From Pseudomonas batumici (GTDB lineage Bacteria > Pseudomonadota > Gammaproteobacteria > Pseudomonadales > Pseudomonadaceae): a stretch of 64,000 nt of DNA. Every line of letters starts with the position of its first letter. Position 1 is the first letter of the stretch. The notes under the pieces were generated by a model. The model was not told the origin of the DNA. It saw only the letters and a program-made list of their open reading frames with translations, and did no database searches. The position numbers and the translations under genes are program-made. Shown in pieces: positions 8,696 through 16,824 of this stretch. The stretch lies in assembly GCF_000820515.1 (NCBI RefSeq), contig NZ_JXDG01000041.1, forward strand, positions 1 through 64,000. The letters are read 5' to 3'.

Positions 8696-9652
8696 TTAGC
8701 TGACGGTGATGCCCGGCGCGTTACAGCGACGCAGGTCTTCTTCCAGCTCTTTTTTCTGGGACAGCGATAACGGTCGAATAGGAGGTCTGACGGAACCACC
8801 CACCAGACCGATCAGGTCGCACCAATGCTTGAGCGCTGCATTTGGCATATGGCCTCGCATCAGTGGATCCATAATCCATTTGTTGAACACTTGGCGCATC
8901 GGATCAATTTTGTCGAATTCGACACGTATAGCTGTCAACTCTTCGCCGTTATCAAATTGTCCGATGTAATTCGATACGGGACATATGCCGGGAACCTGGT
9001 AAAGATAGGGCTCCGGGTCTGCGTACAGAATCGGCTGTTGATGAGCAACCCGGCTATCAAAGTAGTGCTCCTCCAGCGGATCGGAAACGATCACGCCGTT
9101 ACGTGCCGAAGACCTCAGCGCCTCGTTCTGCTGGTACGCGGTCGTCTTGAGCATTCTGATTTGAGGGATTTCACATACCTTCTCAAAGGTGCGGGCTGAC
9201 AGTGCGCTGCCTGCAGCAGTTGCTGCGTTGAACAAGACCACCGGCATATCGAGTGCACTGCAAATCAGCTGGAAATAATCCACTTGCTGTTCTTCCGATC
9301 GCGGGCCCGCGGTGGGAACCATCAGCACAACATGATCTACGCCCTGCTGCTTTGCGTGCAGACCCAGCGCGAGGGTGTCATCTATCGATGCTGCAGTGAT
9401 TACCACGGAGACCCCTAGCCGACCACCTGACTCGTTACATAGGGTTTCCACTACGCGCTTTCGTTCATCGATCGACAGTGCCCACACCTCGCCCATGAGT
9501 CCATTGCAGAAGACTCCGCGAATTCCTACCTCCAGGTACCGGCGCACGTTGTGCCTGAGTCCGTCCTGATCCAGCTCCAATGTAGGCAAAAATGGGGTGG
9601 GGATGGCCGCCCATACCTCAGTGCTCGACTTTTTCAGATTTGACGAAGCCAC
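8696..9652 (-). CDS. DapA-superfamily aldolase/dehydratase (divergent)
   Basis: A 318-residue (alpha/beta)8-barrel protein of the dihydrodipicolinate synthase/N-acetylneuraminate lyase superfamily. The Schiff-base lysine is recognisable in RMLKTTAYQQ, and the N-terminal AIPTPFL block is normal. The usual catalytic tyrosine motif (YNxP) is replaced by LFNAATAAGS, and the TT pair near residue 45 is replaced by CNGLMGEVW, so the chemistry is probably not DapA. It lies at the start of the importer/mmsA operon and divergent from a GntR regulator. This suggests a catabolic lyase or dehydratase acting on the imported compound, feeding a semialdehyde to MmsA. Substrate unknown. Confidence 0.75.
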   Translation of the reverse strand: MASSNLKKSSTEVWAAIPTPFLPTLELDQDGLRHNVRRYLEVGIRGVFCNGLMGEVWALSIDERKRVVETLCNESGGRLGVSVVITAASIDDTLALGLHAKQQGVDHVVLMVPTAGPRSEEQQVDYFQLICSALDMPVVLFNAATAAGSALSARTFEKVCEIPQIRMLKTTAYQQNEALRSSARNGVIVSDPLEEHYFDSRVAHQQPILYADPEPYLYQVPGICPVSNYIGQFDNGEELTAIRVEFDKIDPMRQVFNKWIMDPLMRGHMPNAALKHWCDLIGLVGGSVRPPIRPLSLSQKKELEEDLRRCNAPGITVS

Positions 9653-9688
9653 ATCGCAGTCCTTTCAGCTATTTATTCGGTTTGTAGT

Positions 9689-9706
9689 ATTTATCATGAT
9701 AAATAG
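9689..9706. promoter_or_regulatory. Perfect 18-bp palindrome, probable GntR operator
   Basis: TATTTATCATGATAAATA reads the same on both strands. It lies between the divergent dapA-like gene (ending upstream at 9652) and the GntR gene at 9812, 36 bases before the first. The size and AT-rich arms suit a FadR-subfamily dimer. A -10-like TATACT for the plus strand follows at 9723. Confidence 0.75.
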
Positions 9707-9811
9707 AACTGATGCAATAGGGTATACTGCCCGTTCGGCGCCATAGCGTTTGAGCCCGTCACGCTCGAGCCTGGTCGTCTAACGAATTTTCTGCGTCCAT
9801 GGAGTCTTCTG

Positions 9812-10627
9812 ATGTCGAGCGTTCCTCCTTCCATACCCTCCCCTGTGCGAATCAAGCAGCCCAAGCGCGCCGATTTGGTAACCGAGGATGTGAAGCGACT
9901 CATCACAGCGCGCAATCTCAAGCCTGGAGATCGCCTGCCAAATGAAAAAGATCTTCAAGAGCTTTTTGGTGTGAGTAAAAGCACGACCCGCGAAGCGTTG
10001 AAATCTTTAGAGGTTCAGGGATTGATTACGATCAGTACCGGCCCGTCCGGCGGAGCTACCATTCGCGAGGTTCCTTTGGAACGGACCCTGCAGCTGATGC
10101 AAAACTATTTGTTTTTCCAAGACATCAGCATGAAAGATCTCTATGCAGCCAGAACCATTCTGGAGCCCGAGCTGGCAGCAGGCGCAGTTGCCAATTTGAC
10201 CGACGAGCAGCTGGCGAGACTGGAGGCGAATATAGAGACCTGCCAACCCGCCTGTGGCAGCAACGCTACATTGCTTGATCAACGCCAATCCGATCTGGAT
10301 TTTCACGATCTGCTCGCCGAAGCGAATGGCGATCCTTTCCTTCGATTTCTTTGCCAATTGATCAATGAGCTGTTGCGCCGTCTTGTGGTCTACAGCACCG
10401 ACACGCCTGCAGATGAACATGTGAGTTTCGGGTGCGCGAACGTCCGTTGCCACACAGCCATTTTGAATGCCGCGCGAAATCGCGATGCGGACGAAGTGAG
10501 AAGGCTCATGAAGGAACACATGGAAGAGGCAGAATCGTTCGTAGCTCGCCTGAATGGTTGTCTCGATGGCCGTTTGATTCTGGATTCCGAAATGGCCCCG
10601 CAACTGCGAGGATTCGAGCCTCGTTGA
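9812..10627 (+). CDS. GntR-family (FadR subfamily) transcriptional regulator
   Basis: A 271-residue repressor-type protein. The N-terminal winged helix is clear: VKRLITARNLKPGDRLPNEK, then LFGVSKSTTREALKSLEVQG and a GGATIREV wing. The rest is an all-helical FCD ligand domain (about residues 95-250) with His residues in FHDLLAEANGD and CHTAIL that could bind metal. It is transcribed divergently from the importer/mmsA operon and surely controls it, with the palindrome at 9689 as the likely site. The ligand is probably the substrate or an intermediate of that pathway. Confidence 0.9.
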   Translation: MSSVPPSIPSPVRIKQPKRADLVTEDVKRLITARNLKPGDRLPNEKDLQELFGVSKSTTREALKSLEVQGLITISTGPSGGATIREVPLERTLQLMQNYLFFQDISMKDLYAARTILEPELAAGAVANLTDEQLARLEANIETCQPACGSNATLLDQRQSDLDFHDLLAEANGDPFLRFLCQLINELLRRLVVYSTDTPADEHVSFGCANVRCHTAILNAARNRDADEVRRLMKEHMEEAESFVARLNGCLDGRLILDSEMAPQLRGFEPR

Positions 10628-10646
10628 CGGTCTGTCGGGACGGTGG

Positions 10647-12033
10647 TCAGAACCCGGCAGGCAGACGGGCTTTGTTGCGGATAGCCGCAAATGTGACGCA
10701 TATCGACAGTCCGCGCCCATTGAGTCCTTGTTGAGTTTCAATGGTAGCGCAGTGATGCCGGGCAATGCCTGCGACCAGGGACAGTCCAATTCCGCTGCCC
10801 CGTTCTTCTGTACGCCCGCCTTGCGGTAGAACCGCTCGAAGATTAAGGCTCTCTCCTCTATGGGTACGCCGGGACCGTTGTCAGCTACTTCGAGATAGAC
10901 GCGCCGATCTGTCCCTGCCCGGTAACCACAACTGACGTGTACATGCCCGCCTTTGTCGGTATAGCGCAGTCCATTGTCGACAAGATTGCGCAGCAGAATG
11001 CCTATTTCGTTAATATCGCATCGCACCATGCAGGGCGAGATAGCAAGTGACAAGGTGCGCTCTTGCTGGGTGGCGTAGATATCGAACTCATGGGCAACGT
11101 GCAGCACCAATTCGCTTAGGTCAGCGAGACCGTGATTGGGCGCTCGGCCGCCTGCCGTGAGTCGGGCCAGGTCCAACAATTGCTCGGTAAGACGCGAACT
11201 TTGCTGAGCCACCATCAGCAGCTTCGATAAAGCTACATCCTTGTCGGCTGCCAATGGTGCACGCAACGCTATCTGAGCGTGTGCCTGCAAAGTGGAAAGC
11301 GGTGCAGTTCGTGTGCCGCGTTACCAATGAATTGACGCTCGGCCTCAACCGCCTCGTCTAGCTGCTGGAGGATGTGGTTGAAGGAGGCAACCAGTGGATG
11401 AAGCTCCCTGGGTAATCTCGCTGTCGGCAGTTGTGTCAGATCAAAACTACGCCTCTCACGCATAGTCTTGCCCAAAGCTACGACAGGCATGAGCGTGTTG
11501 CGCAACACACACCACATCAGCGCTCCCGCCAGCAGTAACAGAAATGTCGCGAGCCCCACTGCAATCAGCGTTTGATGTTGAATTTCCTGATCGACAATGC
11601 TGCGCAGATTAGCCGCTTGCACGTTGACCAGGCCGGTACTGTCAGCCACGGAATAGACGCGCCAGCGTTGGTCTCCAATAACACTTGAGGTAGCGCCATC
11701 CTTGAAGTCAGGCCGCAGCGCTTCATTGGGCGCATTAGGCGTGCTTGCTACTAAATTGCGTTGGTTGAACCAAACCTGGAAAACCAGATTTTCCTTGTCA
11801 GCCAATGCCGGATTGCCCGGTTGCATGCCCTGTGTTCGCATGCCGGCTAATTTGCTGTTGGCGGGTATTGTCATGAGGATCTGGGTAGCGATGATCTTTA
11901 GTTTTTCATCCCAGGTACTGGTGGTGTTGTAGGTAAAGTAGGCCGAGAGTATGGCAAGAGCGCCCACCCAGCACAATGCAATCACCACGGCTGAAACCAA
12001 CATTATTCGAGCATGCAGTGACGTGGGCTTCAC
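10647..12033 (-). pseudogene. Sensor histidine kinase of a two-component system, two frameshifts
   Basis: Reading from the GTG at 12031-12033: a membrane helix (residues 12-32), a periplasmic sensor region, a second helix (ATFLLLLAGALMWCVL), a HAMP-like linker and then the H-box. At GNAAHEL the frame breaks (about 11310): the expected ELRTPLSTLQAHAQ continues only in another frame after the loss of about four bases. That second frame carries the N-box (LLRNLVDNGLRYTDKGG) and VADNGPGVP. A second break near 10800 moves the GIGLSLVAGIARHH block to a third frame, which ends at TGA 10647. The gene overlaps the regulator stop by four bases (GTGA). With its phospho-histidine box disrupted it must be inactive. 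Confidence 0.85.
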
Positions 12034-12674
12034 GAGGCGGGTGACCCGATGATGTAACCGTGGCCGTGCACGGTGCGGATCAGATCATCGCCAAGCTTGC
12101 GCCGCAATTGATGGATGAATACCGCTATTGTGTTGCTTTCCACCAGGTGCGAGTTGCCGTAAACCCTGCCCTGCAGATAGTCACGGGGCACCACATGGCC
12201 AAGCCGATCAAGCAACGCCAGTAGCGTGCGGTACTCCTGAGCGCTGAGCGGCACGTTGACCCCTCCCTTACTGACCAACCTGCGACTGCGGTCGACTTGA
12301 AGGTCTCCTTGAGTAAACAGTGGAATGACATTTCCGCGACTACGACGTAACACAGAGCGCAAACGCGCCCACAGCTCGTCAAATTGAAACGGCTTGACCA
12401 GGTAGTCGTCTGCACCTGCATCCAGTCCTTCAATTCGCTCGCTCAATTGGCCCCGAGCCGTGAGTATCAACACCGGGGTCGCGTCGCAGTTCAAACGCAT
12501 CGAGCGCAATACCGCCAGCCCTGAGTCGCCGGGCAGCCCTATATCCAGCAGTACAGCCGCATAGCCATGGTCGACCAGCGCTATGCGCGCAGCTTTGCCA
12601 TCGATGGCACGATCGATGCTCCAGCCAGCCTGGCGAGCACCATCGCAGATGGCCTCGCCGAGCATGGCATCATC
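12030..12674 (-). pseudogene. OmpR-family response regulator, 5' end removed by IS66
   Basis: The frame starts at the IS66 boundary with DDAMLGEAICDGARQAGWS, which is the usual beginning MRILLVEDDAMLGE minus its first seven or so residues. The receiver has the phospho-Asp in AAVLLDIGLPGDSG and the switch Lys in DDYLVKPFQ. The winged-helix output domain ends VHGHGYIIGSPAS. A downstream ATG at 12665 would give 211 residues without the acidic pair and first strand, so phosphorylation should fail. It is partner to the frameshifted kinase next to it. The family resembles QseB/TctD regulators. Confidence 0.85.
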
Positions 12675-12719
12675 GTAAGCGCTCCATAAACCCCACCGAC
12701 TCCAAGATGGGTGGCGCTT

Positions 12720-14252
12720 TCAGCTAGGCGACACCGGCGAGCAGTTCCACGGCAGGAGAGCTTCGTAGTCTTCAACCAAGGATGCCAGTGGTAGGCATTC
12801 CAGTGCGTGGCGTAGCCACGCATAGGGTTCTTGGCCGTTGGCTTTGGCGGTCTCGACCAAGCTATAAAGTTGTGCGCTGGCCGTAGCGCCCTTGGGCGTG
12901 TCGCTGAACAGCCAGTTCTTTCTACCGATGACGAAGGGCCGGATCGCACGTTCGGCAGCGTTGTTGTCTATCGGCAAGTAACCCTGCTCGACATACCGTT
13001 CAAGTTTGCTCCAGTTGCTCGCCAGGTAGCCGACGGCTTTGCCCAGTGGGTTCTGAGCCGTGACCTGTGGCTGCGTCTTTTCCATCCAGCTTTTCAACTG
13101 AGCCAGTACCGGCAGGCTGCGCTCATGGCGACCGGCTTGGCGATCTTGATCACCGCTATCCTTAAGGTCACGCTCGATGCCATAAAGCTTGTTGATCAGG
13201 TTCAGCGCGATGTCGGCGCGTCCCGTCTTGCCTTTGGGCTGCACTTTTTGCGCTTCAAAGAATTTGCGCCGCGCGTGGGCCCAGCAACCTAGGCGCTCGA
13301 CGCCGGCCTGTACGCTCAGCACGTTGTAACTGGCGTAATCGTCGGTCATCACGTAGCCGCGATAGCCATCGAACAGGCGCAACGGCACCTCCTGCGCTCG
13401 GCTGCTGGTGTAGTCAAAAAGAATCACCGGCCTGTCTGGAGGACCACCGGTTTGCACCCACATCCAGGACTGGCTGCTTGGCTCCCGCCCCGGCTCCTTG
13501 AGCACCTGCACACGAGTTTCATCGCAGTGAATGATGCGGCTGGACAACAGGCTATCGCGCATCAAATTCAACAGGGGCTGAAAGTGTTCACCGCACTGGA
13601 TGACCCAACGAGCCAGGGTCTGGCGCGGAATATCGACACCGTGACGCCCCAGCACTTTTTCAAAGCGATGAAGCGGCAAACCATCGACGTATTTGGTCGT
13701 CAGCAGCATCGCCAGAACGCTTGGGCTGGCCATGCTTTTTTCGATCAGTTGAGCCGGTTTGTCCGCAGTGACCGGTGCTGTCTCGCAGCCACGACAACCA
13801 TAGACTTTACGAACGTGTTTGATCACGCGGATTTGCATCGGCACGATTTCAAGCTGCTCGCTGACTTCCTCACCGATGGCGTGTTTACGGCAGCCACAGG
13901 CACATGTCAGTTCATTCTCGGGAAGTTCGTGGATGACTTCGACACGCGGAAGATCAGCAGGCAGAGGCTTGCATTTACCACGACGCCTGGCCGGGGCAAC
14001 AACTTCCTCTTCCGAAACTTCGTCGCCAGGTTCCGCAACGCTTTCCGCCTCATTGAAAAGGGCCAGTTGCGGCGTCGCTGGATCTACCGTTTGCTCAGTT
14101 TTACGCCCAAACGGTCGCTGGCGCAGCAGTGCGTTCTCTTCTTCAAGATGAACAATCTTGCCCTTGTCGGACGCACGCTCATTGATCATCTGCTCAAGCA
14201 ATTGCTTGAGCAGAGCAGGATCATCAGGAAGGTCTTGGGGCATGGAAATCAT
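12720..14252 (-). CDS. tnpC: IS66 transposase TnpC
   Basis: A 510-residue DDE-type transposase. In order it has an N-terminal coiled-coil/leucine-rich part (LLKQLLEQMINERASDKGKI), a Cys-rich zinc finger (CACGCRKH ... CRGCETAP), the IS66 core with DETRVQVL (first Asp) and YVMTDDYASYN (second), and the final Glu near NNAAERAIRPFVIGRKNWLF. The C-terminal IS66 tail is EDYEALLPWNCSP. Full length for the family, no internal stop. It may still be active if tnpB is not needed or is supplied in trans. Confidence 0.93.
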   Translation of the reverse strand: MISMPQDLPDDPALLKQLLEQMINERASDKGKIVHLEEENALLRQRPFGRKTEQTVDPATPQLALFNEAESVAEPGDEVSEEEVVAPARRRGKCKPLPADLPRVEVIHELPENELTCACGCRKHAIGEEVSEQLEIVPMQIRVIKHVRKVYGCRGCETAPVTADKPAQLIEKSMASPSVLAMLLTTKYVDGLPLHRFEKVLGRHGVDIPRQTLARWVIQCGEHFQPLLNLMRDSLLSSRIIHCDETRVQVLKEPGREPSSQSWMWVQTGGPPDRPVILFDYTSSRAQEVPLRLFDGYRGYVMTDDYASYNVLSVQAGVERLGCWAHARRKFFEAQKVQPKGKTGRADIALNLINKLYGIERDLKDSGDQDRQAGRHERSLPVLAQLKSWMEKTQPQVTAQNPLGKAVGYLASNWSKLERYVEQGYLPIDNNAAERAIRPFVIGRKNWLFSDTPKGATASAQLYSLVETAKANGQEPYAWLRHALECLPLASLVEDYEALLPWNCSPVSPS

Positions 14253-14270
14253 GCCCGGAATTATACCGAA

Positions 14271-14630
14271 TCAGGCCACGTATCGAGGCGTCAAAACTTG
14301 ATGAGGGCGGTTGCGCCAGAGGTCAAAGCCGTCAAGCAGCCAGTTAAGTTCCTGCACGGTCAGGACAATGGCCTCGTCGGTGACAGCGGGTGATGTTTTG
14401 AAGCGCTCTGATTCCAGGCGCTTGAGCCACAGGCAGAAGCCATTGCGTTCCCAGTACAAAATCTTCACGCGGTTGCGAGGCTTGTTGAGAAAGACAAACA
14501 GTACGGGGTCGAACACTGCGACCTTGATGTCCAGCTCGACCAAAGCGGCCAGGCCGTCGATGGATTTTCGGAAGTCTACAGGCTTGGGATAGAGATAGAC
14601 TTTTTCGACTTTGGCATCGGGTCACATCAT
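14271..14630 (-). pseudogene. tnpB: IS66 accessory protein TnpB, stop at codon 3
   Basis: The canonical start ATG-ATG (14625-14630) is followed at once by TGA (14622-14624) where relatives have an Arg codon (MMRPDAKVEKVYLY). The rest of the frame is intact and typical of TnpB (IS66 Orf2): KVYLYPKPVDFRKSIDG, then KVAVFDPVLFVFLNKPRNR, KILYWERNGFCLWLKRLE. CGA to TGA is a simple C-to-T change. Only a TTG at 14543 (or a CTG nearby) could restart translation, losing the N-terminal third. The gene is therefore probably dead, which would restrict mobility of this copy. Confidence 0.75.
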
Positions 14631-14801
14631 GGTGAGCTGGCTCCGGAGGGAATTGGGAGCACAGCATCAGGGATCCGGTGGCGGCTTAGAATGTGGGTTT
14701 CATGGAGCGGTTACAATCAATGCGCAGGCGCTCGACGAAATTGACGACGGCGGGCACTTCAGACTAACAATGCGAACCTGCGTCGCTGCGCTCCGACTGC
14801 C

Positions 14802-14869
14802 TGGCCGGATGAGCGTGGAACAGGTGGCCGGATGTGTGTGGAATGACTGGCCGGATGGCGTGGAATCCG
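14802..14869. repeat. Three 23-bp-spaced repeats, probable IS21-family end
   Basis: TGGCCGGATGAGCGTGGAA at 14802, TGGCCGGATGTGTGTGGAA at 14825 and TGGCCGGATGGCGTGGAA at 14848 repeat with a period of exactly 23 bp. Multiple short repeats like these mark the ends of IS21-family elements, where the IstA transposase binds. No istA or istB is present, so this is a lone end. It directly cuts the chemoreceptor gene at 14870. Confidence 0.6.
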
Positions 14870-15109
14870 CATCCAGGAACGCCCAGCTTTCAAGGTCGCC
14901 CACATATGCTCGAAAGCGGCGGCGGGCATGTCCGGGTGCCTGACGATGTTGTGGCTTTGTCCTTGTAGTTCAGCCTCGGTAAAACCGCTGATCTTGATGA
15001 AATCCGAGTTGACGTAGGTGATGAAACTCTGTGTGTCAGTTGTAGAGAGGATGTTGGCATCCTGTGGGAGTTCGAGATTACGCCCCGTTACCGGCAGGTT
15101 CTGTCGCAT
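14870..15109 (-). pseudogene. Aer-type PAS chemoreceptor, N-terminal fragment
   Basis: From the ATG at 15107-15109, preceded by AGGAGC, the frame gives MRQNLPVTGRNLELPQDANI and a PAS domain start (TDTQSFITYVNSDFIKISGF, then GQSHNIVRHPDMP). This is the classic beginning of an Aer-like energy-taxis receptor with a FAD-binding PAS fold. After LKAGRSWM the frame enters the IS21-like repeats and becomes meaningless. Full-length relatives are about 520 residues with two membrane helices and a signalling domain, so only about 15% remains. Confidence 0.85.
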
Positions 15110-15163
15110 AGCAGCTCCTAGAGACAGCGCTATTGGTGTTGGTTTTGGTAATGGCGCATCCAC

Positions 15164-15463
15164 GCTACATTGAGCGACGATCTTGCATTACCACCCCCCG
15201 AACATCCCTGCTTTATGAGTCTCCCTCATAGGTAAACAACAGAACGTCTATCCCTTATAGCAAGGGTTTGCAGATGCAGAAAAATCAAGCCTCCATGGCG
15301 GTCAACCGGATGAGCGCCACCACTGAAGAAGTCACCGCCAACACCATTGCATTAAGAGGCAAAAGTAAAAGGGAGCGCCCATTAACACTCTTACAACACA
15401 ATGAAACCTCCACAATGAAATGCGCCTACATGTGAAAGCCAGGCGCAACAAAGGCAGCAGCGC
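15164..15463. other. Gene-free stretch with a possible chemoreceptor scrap
   Basis: No convincing gene. A short plus-strand frame, 15274-15435 (53 codons), contains SMAVNRMSATTEEVTANTIA, which resembles the signalling-domain helices of methyl-accepting chemotaxis proteins. It lies next to the truncated Aer-type receptor but in the opposite orientation, so it could be an inverted scrap of a chemoreceptor. It is too short to be sure. The minus-strand promoter of the receptor fragment would lie around 15120-15200. Confidence 0.3.
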
Positions 15464-16366
15464 TTAGAATTTAATAAATCCGTTCAGCATCAATGTATCA
15501 CCCTTACTTGTATTCCGGGCATAGACGTCGCTTTGATAAGTCGCGATAACGCCCCAATCCCGATTTGCATAGCCAAACTGCGGACCGACCTTAATTGATT
15601 TGGTACGATTACCAATATCATCGCCACGGAGTTGATCGTCACTCAACTGCGTTGAAACATACCCCCCGATACCCGCCAACCAGTTCTGAGTCAGGCGATA
15701 ATTCACACCGTAGTCAGCAACCACCTGCACACCGGACTTATAATCGGTTTTGGGGTTTTCAAAACTATAGTTAACGCTGATCTTCGAGCTCACCTCGACC
15801 TGCGGCAATGGAAACCAAGTGAAGGCATAAGCGGCATAAATCGCCTTGCTATTGTTACCTGGATTGACCAGGGCATGCGGATCATATTTCCCCCAAGGGG
15901 TTACAAAGTCCAACTCCACGTTATGAAGGTAAGTCGGAGACTGCCAACTGACCAGGGCACCGAATAACGGATCGCCCATGCCATTCGAGTGGCCGCTACC
16001 GGCCGGCCCCAATGCAGGGATGTCCAAGTGACCATCAATGTAAGGGACTGCAACCTGCAATGAAACGTTACCGCCGAGCAATGTGAGCCCATCAAGCGTA
16101 TGTGTTACCCTTAATGCGTGAGCGTGGATTTTTCCTTTTGCCTCAGGAAACACCTTATTCCCTTGTCCATCACGAACGGAATCAATGTCAATAAGTTTGT
16201 TGTAGCTGTAGACGGTGGTGTCGCCGGGTGCACCCACTGCACCACTCATGACGGTCACAATACCCTCTGGATAGCTGGAAGTGCCACCCTCGAGAGCCAT
16301 TGCCTTACCGACGAACAGTAAAGCGCCCACACAAAAAGCCAGACGATAATCAGCTGAAATCTTCAT
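15464..16366 (-). CDS. Outer-membrane SphA-like (Phenol_MetA_deg) protein
   Basis: A 300-residue protein of the family found in aromatic-degradation operons (MetA-pathway phenol-degradation-like/SphA). The ATG at 16364-16366 gives a good Sec signal, MKISADYRLAFCVGALLFVG, with likely cleavage after KAMA. The rest alternates polar and hydrophobic residues and ends in LNGFIKF, a C-terminal Phe as in outer-membrane beta-barrels. A channel for hydrophobic substrates across the outer membrane is the accepted guess for this family. It is the last gene of the minus-strand unit FAH-dioxygenase-Rieske-SphA. Confidence 0.78.
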   Translation of the reverse strand: MKISADYRLAFCVGALLFVGKAMALEGGTSSYPEGIVTVMSGAVGAPGDTTVYSYNKLIDIDSVRDGQGNKVFPEAKGKIHAHALRVTHTLDGLTLLGGNVSLQVAVPYIDGHLDIPALGPAGSGHSNGMGDPLFGALVSWQSPTYLHNVELDFVTPWGKYDPHALVNPGNNSKAIYAAYAFTWFPLPQVEVSSKISVNYSFENPKTDYKSGVQVVADYGVNYRLTQNWLAGIGGYVSTQLSDDQLRGDDIGNRTKSIKVGPQFGYANRDWGVIATYQSDVYARNTSKGDTLMLNGFIKF

Positions 16367-16454
16367 CACGTTTTCCTTCTTGTTCTTATTTTCGGCAACA
16401 GTAATTGACGCACACGCAAAAGGAATAGCCGTTCGGCGCAAAACACCTGAACAC

Positions 16455-16805
16455 TTATTCCCCCAGGAGAAATACCTCTCCCACCTCAGTCACTTCCAAC
16501 TTCACAGCGGTCAAGTACTGACCAAGACAGGGGCCTTTTATGCACAGACCTGAAGCGATCTCAAACAACGCGCCGTGCCCACTGCAAACTATGTATCGGG
16601 AGTCGTTATCGAGATAGCGATCCTTCAGCAATGGCATGGTTGAGCCAGGCCAATGGGGGCAAGAATTTTTGTAGCCAACAATGCTACGGCCATCGTTGAC
16701 TAAAAAAAGATCATCGTGACCTATGCTTTTCGTCCTGAATCCCAGAGCGCTACCTGGCGCAAGTTGTTCGAGATGGCAAAGCCTTAGGCGATTGGCGTTT
16801 GCCAT
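16455..16805 (-). CDS. Rieske [2Fe-2S] ferredoxin
   Basis: A 116-residue protein with the two Rieske cluster-binding boxes, CPH (Cys49, His51) and CSGH (Cys74, His77). It is small and soluble, like the ferredoxins of multicomponent aromatic oxygenases or the Rieske partners encoded beside ring-cleavage enzymes. No ring-hydroxylating oxygenase alpha subunit is encoded in this window, so its electron acceptor is not obvious. Keeping the iron of the neighbouring extradiol dioxygenase reduced is one possibility. It lies 19 bases after the dioxygenase gene and is surely co-transcribed. Confidence 0.85.
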   Translation of the reverse strand: MANANRLRLCHLEQLAPGSALGFRTKSIGHDDLFLVNDGRSIVGYKNSCPHWPGSTMPLLKDRYLDNDSRYIVCSGHGALFEIASGLCIKGPCLGQYLTAVKLEVTEVGEVFLLGE

Positions 16806-16824
16806 CCTCGACTTAACCTCCTAC

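Larger units (their letters stand above)
12675..14714 (-). mobile_element. IS66-family insertion sequence, 2040 bp
   Basis: The ends are 22-bp imperfect inverted repeats: GTAAGCGCTCCATAAACCCC... at 12675-12696 and its counterpart at 14693-14714 (19 of 22 matching). The start GTAAGC is typical of IS66. Inside are tnpC and tnpB on the minus strand; there is no tnpA, as in some short IS66 relatives. The flanking eight bases differ (GCATCATC left, AATCAATG right), so no target duplication survives. The left flank is the response regulator; its missing 5' piece is not on the right, so a deletion or recombination took place after insertion. Confidence 0.88.

Noticed and set aside
10007..11290. 427-codon minus-strand ORF
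   Set aside because: Only the part above about 10800 is real (histidine kinase frame 2); the remainder is antisense to the GntR gene after the second frameshift.
12667..14722. 8-bp target duplication around the IS66
   Set aside because: GCATCATC on the left and AATCAATG on the right do not match, so no duplication is annotated.
15274..15435. 53-codon ORF with a chemoreceptor-like stretch (VNRMSATTEEVTANT)
   Set aside because: Too short for a gene call; kept only as a possible scrap in the intergenic entry.
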